From NCBI GenBank assembly GCA_963782985.1, contig CAWALU010000007.1, forward strand, positions 1-64,000: a stretch of DNA of 64,000 bases, written 5' to 3'. Positions within the stretch are counted from its first letter, which is position 1. The number at the start of each line of letters is the position of its first letter. This document shows, piece by piece, positions 1 through 8,081 of this stretch. The notes under the pieces are model-generated. The model saw only the letters and a list, made by a program, of their open reading frames with translations. It did not search any database and was not told the origin of the DNA. The translations under genes were made by a program, and so were the position numbers. This stretch comes from CAVSWT01 sp963782985. GTDB lineage: Bacteria; Bacteroidota; Ignavibacteria; Ignavibacteriales; Ignavibacteriaceae.

Positions 1-793
1 TATTAAATCCGAATCTATCAGCTAAATAAATTGGCAGCCAAAAAACAAACAGCCACCAGATTGGATCAAGGAAAAAACGCGACGCTAAAACCGACCAGCT
101 TTCTTTATAACTCATTACTTCAAGCCATGACGGCGTTCGTTCATTAATTGTAACTTCTGCTTTTCTATCAATCTGTCCTTCAAGAATGTATTGTTTCTCT
201 TCTTCCGTTATCCAGGGATGTTTATCTGGAAGAGCTTTATTTACAAATAGCCAGGGAATTAACCACAGAAATCCTAACGAACCTAATACGACAAAAGTTA
301 TTTTCCAGCCAAGCCAGGTGTAAAGTATTGCAATGAACGGAGCGGATAATATTGCCCCAATGGAGGCGCCCGAATTAAAAATTCCTTGGGCCAGCGCTCT
401 CTCCTTTATAGGAAACCATTCTGCGTTAGATTTAGTTGCGCCGGGCCAATTTCCCGCTTCGCCTAATCCTAATAAAAATCTGAACATGCTAAAGCTAAGC
501 AGGCTGCGGGCAAGCCCATGAAATACTACTGAAAACGACCAAATAATAATTGAAACTACAAATCCTAATCTTGTTCCGATTTTATCATACAAACTTCCCG
601 ATAAACTTTGGCTTATAGCATAAGCGATGGTAAACATTATTCCTATAAATGCGTAATCTTCTTTTGTAAGTCCAACGTCTTTTTGAATGGACGGCCACAT
701 TATTGCTAAAGAACTTCTGTCGATGTAATTAATTACCGTTGCAAGCGCAACGAGTGTTACAATCCACCATCTTAAGTTCTTTAATTTTTTCAT
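1..793 (-). CDS. exuT: ExuT-like hexuronate MFS transporter, C-terminus cut by window edge
   Basis: The frame stays open from an ATG at 793 to the window edge, giving about 264 residues without a stop. A GGAG ribosome site lies 5 nt before the ATG. The N-terminus (WWIVTLVALATVINYIDRSS) is the hallmark of the ExuT/anion:cation symporter branch of MFS. The glycine-rich segment RFLLGLGEAGNWPGATK and the first six or seven membrane helices follow. Family members import hexuronates such as glucuronate or galacturonate across the inner membrane. Here, next to a PL17 lyase and KdgF, the likely cargo is the unsaturated monouronate/DEH released from alginate. It is the last visible gene of the SDR-PL17-kdgF block. 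Substrate is inferred from context only. Confidence 0.9.
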   Translation of the reverse strand, partial: MKKLKNLRWWIVTLVALATVINYIDRSSLAIMWPSIQKDVGLTKEDYAFIGIMFTIAYAISQSLSGSLYDKIGTRLGFVVSIIIWSFSVVFHGLARSLLSFSMFRFLLGLGEAGNWPGATKSNAEWFPIKERALAQGIFNSGASIGAILSAPFIAILYTWLGWKITFVVLGSLGFLWLIPWLFVNKALPDKHPWITEEEKQYILEGQIDRKAEVTINERTPSWLEVMSYKESWSVLASRFFLDPIWWLFVFWLPIYLADRFGFN

Positions 794-826
794 TGATACT
801 CCAAAATTCAAATAAATATTTATGAA

Positions 827-1168
827 TTAGGTTAGAAAATCTTCACGCGCCGGACTGAAAACATCTACTAATTCGCCTTGCTCAAGATTAACAGCGCCGT
901 GTTCTATATGCGGTGGAATGTAAAAGGAATCACCTGCATTCAAAATTTTTTTTTCTTTTCCAATTTGTACTTCAAAACTTCCGCTTAAAACATAAGTTAC
1001 CTGGCTATGATGATGGCTGTGAATCGTTCCTATCCCGCCTTTTTCAAAATTTACTTTTACCATCATAATGTTTTTATCATAACCAAGTATTTTTCTCTTA
1101 ACGCCGGGGTCCACTTGTTCCCAATCTACTTTATGATTCTCAATAAAAATATCGTTTACATCTTCCAT
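827..1168 (-). CDS. kdgF: KdgF-like cupin, uronate linearisation
   Basis: This 113-residue single-domain cupin has the metal-site cluster HSHHHSQ (residues 50-56) and a second-motif histidine at about 90 (IPPHIEHGA). That arrangement is typical of the KdgF group. KdgF proteins speed conversion of 4,5-unsaturated monouronates from pectin or alginate to linear keto forms. A GGAG ribosome site sits a few nt before the ATG. It lies 34 nt after the ATG-proximal end of exuT and directly downstream of the PL17 lyase gene, so it probably acts in the same operon. Small cupins are functionally diverse, so the role rests on the motif plus its neighbours. Confidence 0.85.
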   Translation of the reverse strand: MEDVNDIFIENHKVDWEQVDPGVKRKILGYDKNIMMVKVNFEKGGIGTIHSHHHSQVTYVLSGSFEVQIGKEKKILNAGDSFYIPPHIEHGAVNLEQGELVDVFSPAREDFLT

Positions 1169-1204
1169 TGATTCTCCTTTTTACTTTTAAAGCTCGATGT
1201 TTTT

Positions 1205-3400
1205 TTACCTCTGAACTTTGACAGCTCCCCGCCATGAATAAGTTTTATTTGAAACATTTATTGAATGCATTTGATTTTCATCGGCAGAATTATTTGCAAT
1301 CATTAAAATCCATTTCTCGTTATTAATTTTTTCTACTTGAACAACGGTTCCTTCGTCATCGGAAGCAAGAACATTAACAGATTTAATTTGGCTGTAAGAT
1401 TTAACCGAGTATTCAACAGTAGGATTGAATTCGCCATGCGGCTCAATCACCGAAGCAAAGACCTGATTTTTTGCTTTGGTTCTTAACATAAAACCGGGAT
1501 CATTTCTTAGATTAAAATCAGGATCATTAGCGCCTACTCTTGTTAAAAATAGTTGAATGGTAGAATCCGCAGCAGTTGTAATTGAATAATATCTATCGCC
1601 GTTTAACCATGTTATTGATGAGGAGCCAACGCCTTTAGCTTCAGCTTCTTTCCATAAATGCTGATAACCATTTTTTGTTCCCATAGGTTTTAGTTCAGTG
1701 GTGAAAGGAGAGTACTTAAAATTTGTTGACATCAAATGACCGAGATAATAATAGGGCAAATCATATTGATGCTCTTTATCTGCTTTGACATCCAAAACAT
1801 CAATTACAATTGGTTTTGATGAAGCGGTATCTTTTATCATCACAAAAGTTCTGTGCATTTTTACTCCATCGTAAGCATGCTCATCTACGGCGCTGGTAAT
1901 TTGCAGATTTGAATCAGATGCTGAGAAATAAAATTTATTGGGATGATAATTTTCAGCAATACTTTTTTTGCCGTTATAATTTGATTTTTCATCCACCACC
2001 AAAGTATTATGCGCAACTGTCTGTATTGCATAAGTTTTATTTTCGGGAAGATATCTTCCGCCGTACTTCTGTTCCACATTTAAAAATCTTGCGGCGCCGT
2101 AATCCTGAATAATTTCTCTTCCCTGATCATAAAATAAAAAATTTAGTTTATCAAAATGACCGTGAGATAAACCATGGCTTGTATATTTGAAAAGCAGGCA
2201 TTCTTCATCATTGACAGGACCATATCTTAAAATCGCAACTCCGCCTTGTTTGCCATCAGGTCCATCGCTGTAATCCACGCTTTTCCAATCAAAAGGATTT
2301 ATCTCATTAGTTTCCTGAATACTTTTTGCGACTGCGAGTCCTGCTCCATTTAACATAACTCTGCCTTGCTCATTAGCAATGCTGAGTAGATTTTTGTCTT
2401 GTCCATATTCTTTAAAGGTAATATCTAATGCATAAACAATTTCAACTGAGCGGAATGTTTTTTCTTTAAGAGCATCGTTAATAGGCATAAAAGCGCCGTT
2501 GGTGTAAGTTAGCTGCATAGCAGAATAAAAAGCTTTTTTAAATATTTGATTTCGATAATCAAAAATTTTGAAATTAGGCTGGTTATTATTAATAACTTGA
2601 GCAAATAAGAAGAATGGCATCAGTGCATATCTTGCATAATAAGCTCCTTCAGTGTAATATCCATCGGGAGAAAATAGAAGCTGAACTTGTTTTAAAAATC
2701 CCGCAGCGCTGTCTTTTTTAGATCCGTACAGAGCTTTATCAATCAACTCTTTATCATTTAAAACGTAACCAGTCATTCCCGCCGCCGCTGTCATCCACGT
2801 ACCGTGGTTATGGATTAAATCGAATTGTTCTGTTACTTCATTTATAAAGAAGTTACACATCGGACGAAAAATATTTGTTTCAAAATTTTCGCGCTCAGCT
2901 TGCGGAAGCCAATCGTAAATGCAGTCATAAGCTTGTATAGTATAAAATAGCCAAACGGTTTCGTTAAGGCTCTGCCAGAATAATCTGCCCGCCGATTCTT
3001 CCTTAGCAGCGGGATGCAGCGGAAGGTCGGGATACATTTCAGCATATTTGTCAAGCATGTTTTTAATAAACTCCGCATACTTTTCATTGCCGGTTACTGA
3101 ATACATTATTCCGGCAATATACATTTCATTATAATTTTGTTTATGCTTTTCGTGAGTGTATCCGCCGCCGGGGTCTTTTGGGATGGGAACGATTATTTCT
3201 CGTCGAAGAGCAGCATCAATTTTTTCTTTAGCTTCTTCAAATGACTTATCGAATAAAGGAACTTTGCCCAGATTTGCTTTAATTAATTTTACATCATTTT
3301 TTGTTAAAACTAAATTAGGATGTACATTTTGTGCATAAGCATCAAATGAAAATATTACCAAATAAAAAATAATTATAGCCGTAAGAATTTTATTAAACAT
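1205..3400 (-). CDS. PL17-type oligoalginate lyase (heparinase II/III fold)
   Basis: The 731-residue protein starts with a signal peptide (hydrophobic to about residue 22, cleavage near AYA-Q). It continues with an alpha/alpha-toroid domain (about 25-330) and a heparinase II/III-like beta domain. HNHGTW (N198, H199) and YYTEGAYYARY (about 248-258) correspond to the Asn/His/Tyr active-site positions of PL17 exolytic alginate lyases such as Alg17c. The later HGLSHGHFDKL block gives the second histidine and metal-site region of the family. The expected product is the unsaturated monouronate that becomes DEH. Location is probably periplasmic, since no T9SS sorting domain is present. Genes for an SDR, KdgF and ExuT in the same block fit the last steps of alginate breakdown. 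Confidence 0.85.
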   Translation of the reverse strand: MFNKILTAIIIFYLVIFSFDAYAQNVHPNLVLTKNDVKLIKANLGKVPLFDKSFEEAKEKIDAALRREIIVPIPKDPGGGYTHEKHKQNYNEMYIAGIMYSVTGNEKYAEFIKNMLDKYAEMYPDLPLHPAAKEESAGRLFWQSLNETVWLFYTIQAYDCIYDWLPQAERENFETNIFRPMCNFFINEVTEQFDLIHNHGTWMTAAAGMTGYVLNDKELIDKALYGSKKDSAAGFLKQVQLLFSPDGYYTEGAYYARYALMPFFLFAQVINNNQPNFKIFDYRNQIFKKAFYSAMQLTYTNGAFMPINDALKEKTFRSVEIVYALDITFKEYGQDKNLLSIANEQGRVMLNGAGLAVAKSIQETNEINPFDWKSVDYSDGPDGKQGGVAILRYGPVNDEECLLFKYTSHGLSHGHFDKLNFLFYDQGREIIQDYGAARFLNVEQKYGGRYLPENKTYAIQTVAHNTLVVDEKSNYNGKKSIAENYHPNKFYFSASDSNLQITSAVDEHAYDGVKMHRTFVMIKDTASSKPIVIDVLDVKADKEHQYDLPYYYLGHLMSTNFKYSPFTTELKPMGTKNGYQHLWKEAEAKGVGSSSITWLNGDRYYSITTAADSTIQLFLTRVGANDPDFNLRNDPGFMLRTKAKNQVFASVIEPHGEFNPTVEYSVKSYSQIKSVNVLASDDEGTVVQVEKINNEKWILMIANNSADENQMHSINVSNKTYSWRGAVKVQR

Positions 3401-3415
3401 TGTTCTTTCTTTTTT

Positions 3416-4171
3416 TTATATGAAATATGTACCGCCATTTATTTCCGTTGATGAGCCGGTAATGTACGATGCTTTATTAGAAGCAAGATAGACTACAAGA
3501 TCTGCAACATCGCTTGCTTTGCCTTCTCGTCTTAAAGGAGCGCCGGCTGCTACTTTTTCTCGCACCTCTGGTTTTGTAAATGTATCGTGGAATGTTGTCG
3601 CAATCATTCCTGGCGAAACGCAATTAACCCTTATACCTTTAGGACCAAGTTCTTTTGCAAGTCCGCGCGTAAAAGTTAATACAGCTCCCTTAGCCGTTGA
3701 ATATGCGATTGCTCCGGGACCCCCGCCGTCCCTTGCAGCTTGAGAAGAAAAATTAATAATTGTACTTCCTTCGGGCATATATGGAAGAACCGCTTTTGTA
3801 ACGAGAAAGGCAGTCTTTAAATTTACATCCATTACTTTATTCCAAAAATCAATGTCCATTTCGCTCATGGTTTTTCTGGCGATAAGTCCGCCTGCCACAT
3901 TAACAAGTATATTAATTTTATTGCCGTAAGTTTTAACGCATTCATCTACAATATTTTTAACATCATCCGGATTTGTCATATCGCCTTGAATGAGCAGAGC
4001 TTCGCCGCCCATATCTTGAATCATTTTTACAGTTTCATTTCCTTTCTCATCGCTTTCAAAATAATTTAAACAAACTTTAGCGCCTTCCCGCGCAAGATTA
4101 AGACAAACTTCACGTCCAATGTCGCGTCCTCCTCCCGTAACAAGCGCAACTTTTCCTTTTAAATCATACAT
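3416..4171 (-). CDS. SDR oxidoreductase, probable DEH/uronate reductase
   Basis: This classical short-chain dehydrogenase/reductase has 251 residues. It shows the cofactor motif TGGGRDIG (12-19), NVAG (91-94), catalytic Ser near 142 and YSTAK with Tyr157 and Lys161. The C-terminal YITGSSTEINGG segment is also typical. It is the first gene of the block that continues with PL17, kdgF and exuT. In alginate pathways an SDR reduces 4-deoxy-L-erythro-5-hexoseulose uronate (DEH) to 2-keto-3-deoxy-gluconate; a KduD-like role is the alternative. Class assignment is firm, but the substrate is an inference from neighbours. The gene starts 104 nt after the terminator that closes the upstream lyase operon. 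Confidence 0.8.
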   Translation of the reverse strand: MYDLKGKVALVTGGGRDIGREVCLNLAREGAKVCLNYFESDEKGNETVKMIQDMGGEALLIQGDMTNPDDVKNIVDECVKTYGNKINILVNVAGGLIARKTMSEMDIDFWNKVMDVNLKTAFLVTKAVLPYMPEGSTIINFSSQAARDGGGPGAIAYSTAKGAVLTFTRGLAKELGPKGIRVNCVSPGMIATTFHDTFTKPEVREKVAAGAPLRREGKASDVADLVVYLASNKASYITGSSTEINGGTYFI

Positions 4172-4274
4172 AAAATTTTCAACTCCTTTATCTATTAATA
4201 ATTCTTTAGAGGATTTTTTGAATTGCTTTTTAAAATTGCAATAAGATATTTTTTTCTGAAAACATTGGAAAAAG

Positions 4275-4310
4275 TTTTAAGATGCTACTCGATAAAGCAG
4301 CATCTTAAAA
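4275..4310 (-). terminator. Intrinsic terminator closing the lyase operon
   Basis: A perfect 12-bp inverted repeat (TTTTAAGATGCT / AGCATCTTAAAA) encloses a 12-nt loop. On the minus strand it is followed by CTTTTT. It lies 26 nt beyond the stop of the T9SS protein at 4336, so it fits termination of the long TonB-receptor transcript. The SDR-PL17-kdgF-exuT block would then need its own promoter or read-through. Confidence 0.8.
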
Positions 4311-4335
4311 ATATTTTCCCGAGTTATTTTGATAA

Positions 4336-6117
4336 TTATTTGATTAACTGCATTTTTTTAGTTTGAACAAAATTATTCGTTTGTAATTCATAGAAATATA
4401 TTCCGCTTTGAAGATTTGAAGCATCAAAAACTATTTCATGACTACCCGGCTGTTTTATTTCGTTCACTAAAATTTTAACCGTTTCACCAAGCACGTTATA
4501 AATTGAAAGCTTAACTAAGCCTGTGTTTGCGACGCTGTATTTAATTGTTGTCGACGGATTAAAAGGATTCGGATAGTTTTGAGCGAGCTCAAATTTATTA
4601 GGCGTAGAAAAACTAACTTCAATTGATTTTGAATATTTAAAACTTCCATCAAGATCAATTTGTTTTAATCTATAATAATATTTTGAGGCTGCGGGATTAT
4701 CAATAAAAGAATAATAATTTTTTTCTGTGCTTGACCCTTTACCTGCAACAAAACCAATTCTATTAAAAGTTTTATTATCAATGCCTCTTTCAATTTCAAA
4801 ACCGGCGTTATTAATTTCCGATGCAGTTGACCAGGTTAGATTGATATTATTATTCACCACAGTTGCCGCAAATGAAACGAGTTCAACGGGAAGCGGATTT
4901 GTAGTAGTCCCTTCAGCCCTTGCTAAAGCAACTAATATCATGTCGCCTGTATTTATAGTAATGTTGGGATCTAATGAATCGCTGTCAATTGTTGTAGGAG
5001 CGTTTGTAAGATCAGTGGTGTGATCGGCGGGTCCCGCATTCATCCAATTTGCGCCGCTGTCTTCAGAATAAGCGACTCGCAAATCCATATTGCCGGCGGT
5101 AACGCCATCGTCAGTTGAATATGTTGGGCTTAACTTGTAAACAGGCATTGCAGCGGCAGAACCTGCATTTTGTAAATATCCAATTTCATAATACCTAACT
5201 GCTGATACCATATCAATTCCGCCTGAAAAAGCGCTGCTTCCAGTATTGGCGTTTTCAGCAACAAGGGTTCCCCAAACATAATGTCCGGTACCATTGGAAG
5301 GTCCATTTAGTCTTACAGTAATTGGACGATATGTAGTTCCATCGCCCAAAGGGAGCATAAGTTCAGATGGACCGCCGCCATTAGTAACCCCGCGACCAAT
5401 TATTCCATTAAAATGGCTTGCATCGGAACCGCCTACAATAGCTTCGGAAGTTGTTCTTAAAATAGCCCAATGATTAGCGCCTGTTTCAACTATACCGGAA
5501 GTTAAAATTAAAGTGTCAGGTCCGTTGCTTGAATTATTATTCTGAAATAAATTTCCGGAATTTAAAATAACCTTGGCGCCGCCGGTTTTATTTATTTCAA
5601 CTGAATTAAATTCTTCCGTGTTGCCGATATAAGTAGTTAAAGCTAAATTAATTACTGTATTTTCATTCCCCGAAAAAAGAACTCTGCAAACCGCTAAATT
5701 AGCGCTGGAGCTAAGACGCATATCAAACCTTCCACCAGCATCTACCGTTAAATCTTTTTTTAGCTCAAGCCTTTGAAAAAATTGCCCGGTTGGCGTGCTG
5801 GCTGAAGCTTGCACTCTGCCGTTATTATTTACAAGAATACTTCCGTTTACGGTTAAGCCTAAACCGTCCACAACATCAAAATAAAGTCTGCCCCCATCTG
5901 CAACCGTTAAATCATTACAAACAGCATTTGTAATATCAATGGTTACGGTATTAGATATTACCACATTATCAGATGAAGTTGGAACAACTCCGCCTGTCCA
6001 GGTTGCAGCATCATTCCAATTGCCGGATTGCGCAGTAGTAATTTGCGCAAAATACGCTGGCGATAAAACCAGGAAGAAAAACAAAACAAATAAGTTCAAT
6101 TGTTTAAAAGTACGCAT
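4336..6117 (-). CDS. T9SS cargo protein with beta-strand repeat region
   Basis: The 593-residue exported protein has a signal peptide (about 1-24) and a repetitive beta-rich part beginning with GNWNDAATWTGGVVP. That segment resembles secreted beta-helix or cell-surface proteins. A fibronectin-like segment around 400-490 (PLPVELVSF ... FEIERG) and a T9SS type A sorting domain follow; the latter starts at NYPNPFNPSTTIKYS and ends KKMQLIK. The sorting domain should take it across the outer membrane and anchor it on the surface. It is the last gene of the lyase operon. No catalytic motif is recognised, so a carbohydrate-binding or scaffold role is only a guess. Confidence 0.8.
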   Translation of the reverse strand: MRTFKQLNLFVLFFFLVLSPAYFAQITTAQSGNWNDAATWTGGVVPTSSDNVVISNTVTIDITNAVCNDLTVADGGRLYFDVVDGLGLTVNGSILVNNNGRVQASASTPTGQFFQRLELKKDLTVDAGGRFDMRLSSSANLAVCRVLFSGNENTVINLALTTYIGNTEEFNSVEINKTGGAKVILNSGNLFQNNNSSNGPDTLILTSGIVETGANHWAILRTTSEAIVGGSDASHFNGIIGRGVTNGGGPSELMLPLGDGTTYRPITVRLNGPSNGTGHYVWGTLVAENANTGSSAFSGGIDMVSAVRYYEIGYLQNAGSAAAMPVYKLSPTYSTDDGVTAGNMDLRVAYSEDSGANWMNAGPADHTTDLTNAPTTIDSDSLDPNITINTGDMILVALARAEGTTTNPLPVELVSFAATVVNNNINLTWSTASEINNAGFEIERGIDNKTFNRIGFVAGKGSSTEKNYYSFIDNPAASKYYYRLKQIDLDGSFKYSKSIEVSFSTPNKFELAQNYPNPFNPSTTIKYSVANTGLVKLSIYNVLGETVKILVNEIKQPGSHEIVFDASNLQSGIYFYELQTNNFVQTKKMQLIK

Positions 6118-6176
6118 AAAAGCCGCCCTCTCTTTGTTAAGAAATTAGTTAGTTAGTTAGTTTTATTTAGCTTTAT

Positions 6177-8081
6177 CTATTTTAAAAAAATCATTTTTTT
6201 TACAGATGAAAAACCCTCGGTCGCAAGTCTGTAATAATATATTCCACTGGCTGAATTAGATTCGGGCTGATAGCTTAGTGAATATCTGCCAGCTTGTTGG
6301 AAGCTATTGATTAAAGTTTGAATCTTTATTCCCAAAATATTAAACACTTCTATTTTAATATCTGAATCTTTTGCTAAAGTATAATTAATTGTTGTTTCAG
6401 GATTAAATGGGTTAGGGAAATTTTGAAATAATTTAAAGTCTTGGGGCAAATTATTTTCATTTAAATCTTTAACATCTACCGTAGATTTTAGTCGCTCATC
6501 AAGCTGGGCAAGATACAAAGACCTCGGATTGAGACTGTCTTTATTTGTTCCCTCTATAAATCCCGAAGGCTCATCAAATGAAGCGGGTGGAGAAATACCG
6601 GTTACATTTTTCCCGAAACAGCCGATAGCATAATTCTGCGCAAGCGGAGGTTTCTGTACTATTAAATCGCCATTGTGCATATCGCAATTCCAGGCAACTG
6701 AATTTGCCGCAGCCCAACCGTGACTGGTTCCATAATTTCCACGATTATATAATCCTAATAATCTTGCGTTCAATCCGGCTCTAGGTCCATCCAGCTCCAC
6801 AAGATTATCATATAGCAAACCCATACTCCAACGTCTGTGTCCTTCGCTGCTGGCATAAGCTCCGCTGGAAGTACAATCTAGAAAAACACAACCGGAAGTC
6901 AAGCTCATACCATTAGACATATAATGATGACGTCCGTTTGTGGCGCGGCATTTATAAAATAAAATTTGCTGCGAAGCTGTATAAACTTGAAAGTTATATC
7001 TTCTTTCTCCGGTAATTATACTTACAGGGTCTAACGCGCTGCATTCTTCCACTGTAATTCTCGATGCTGTATTTGTTCTAACTCCCGATTGACCAAAGTG
7101 AATCATAGTGCAATTCTTCACCCATGAATCTTCTATTTGAAAAAGATCAATAGCATTCCAGGCATGCGCTTCATCAGTTCCGCCTTTTGTTTCAATATCA
7201 ATTCTTAAATTCTCAATGCCGATATTAGTTTTAATTCCGCTGCGGGTGTACTTGTAAATATATGATTGAGCTAAATTTTTAATCAGAGTATTAAAAACCG
7301 GAGCGTCAATTGTAATTTCATTCCCATCAATTTTAGTAATATATCTATTAAAAATTAATGGCTGACTGCCTACGCTCCACGGAACATCTACGCCCGGCTC
7401 AGAATCGGGATCGTCAGAATGAGTTCCGCCAAAATTAATAGCTTGCAGCCATAGCTGCGTACAGGGATGATAAATAATAATATTATCTCCCACAGCATAC
7501 TTTGAAGCGTCTGCAACGCCAAAATTTCTATCGCCAACAAAAACTGTATCGTCAATAATATTTGTTTTAGTTCCGCTTACTTGATTGCTCCATTTTGTGG
7601 AACTGCCGCCTCCGGCAATTAAAATTGTCCGTTGGTTAGGAGAATTTCCTATTCCATATAAAATAGAGTTTGTTAATGAATCATCACCCTCTCCGCTTCC
7701 TCTTAAAACAATACCGCTATTATTTAATTTAATTGTCCCTTCAATTCTGTAAATGCCAGGTTGAAGCAGAATGGCGCCTCTAAAACCATCGGTATCCATA
7801 GGCATAAATGCAGCTTCGTTAATTGCATTTTGAATTTGAGATGTGTTATCCCCGGATATTGGCGAAAGAGTTTTAACAACTGGAACTGATGCTGGCAATT
7901 CAATTCCGCCGCCTTTAAAACCTGCATAACTAAAATCCGGAATTTTATTTCCTTCCGAATCACTTTCATAAACAAGTAAATCATTGTCATCAAAATGAAC
8001 TATAGCAGATTGCCATTGCTGGCTATAAGAAAGAACAGAAAAAAAACATAAGATTAATAATATTGAAGGACGTATTATCAT
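6177..8081 (-). CDS. Secreted Pectate_lyase_3-like beta-helix protein (T9SS cargo)
   Basis: This 634-residue protein has a signal peptide (1-20). Its N-terminal segment (FSYAGFKGGGIELP ... GDNTSQIQNAINEA) and turn motif LQPGIYRIEGTIKL are characteristic of the Pectate_lyase_3 right-handed beta-helix. More helix rungs follow to about residue 530. A T9SS sorting domain (NFPNPFNPETTINY to KKMIFLK) ends it. Its ATG overlaps the stop of the PL6 lyase by 4 nt (ATGA), so the two are translationally coupled. The position suggests a lyase or hydrolase acting on the same polysaccharide. The family is mixed, and I cannot name a catalytic pair. Confidence 0.75.
   Translation of the reverse strand: MIIRPSILLILCFFSVLSYSQQWQSAIVHFDDNDLLVYESDSEGNKIPDFSYAGFKGGGIELPASVPVVKTLSPISGDNTSQIQNAINEAAFMPMDTDGFRGAILLQPGIYRIEGTIKLNNSGIVLRGSGEGDDSLTNSILYGIGNSPNQRTILIAGGGSSTKWSNQVSGTKTNIIDDTVFVGDRNFGVADASKYAVGDNIIIYHPCTQLWLQAINFGGTHSDDPDSEPGVDVPWSVGSQPLIFNRYITKIDGNEITIDAPVFNTLIKNLAQSYIYKYTRSGIKTNIGIENLRIDIETKGGTDEAHAWNAIDLFQIEDSWVKNCTMIHFGQSGVRTNTASRITVEECSALDPVSIITGERRYNFQVYTASQQILFYKCRATNGRHHYMSNGMSLTSGCVFLDCTSSGAYASSEGHRRWSMGLLYDNLVELDGPRAGLNARLLGLYNRGNYGTSHGWAAANSVAWNCDMHNGDLIVQKPPLAQNYAIGCFGKNVTGISPPASFDEPSGFIEGTNKDSLNPRSLYLAQLDERLKSTVDVKDLNENNLPQDFKLFQNFPNPFNPETTINYTLAKDSDIKIEVFNILGIKIQTLINSFQQAGRYSLSYQPESNSASGIYYYRLATEGFSSVKKMIFLK

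Noticed and set aside
333..521. 62-residue frame on the plus strand
   Set aside because: It is antisense to the well-supported ExuT-like transporter frame and resembles no protein.
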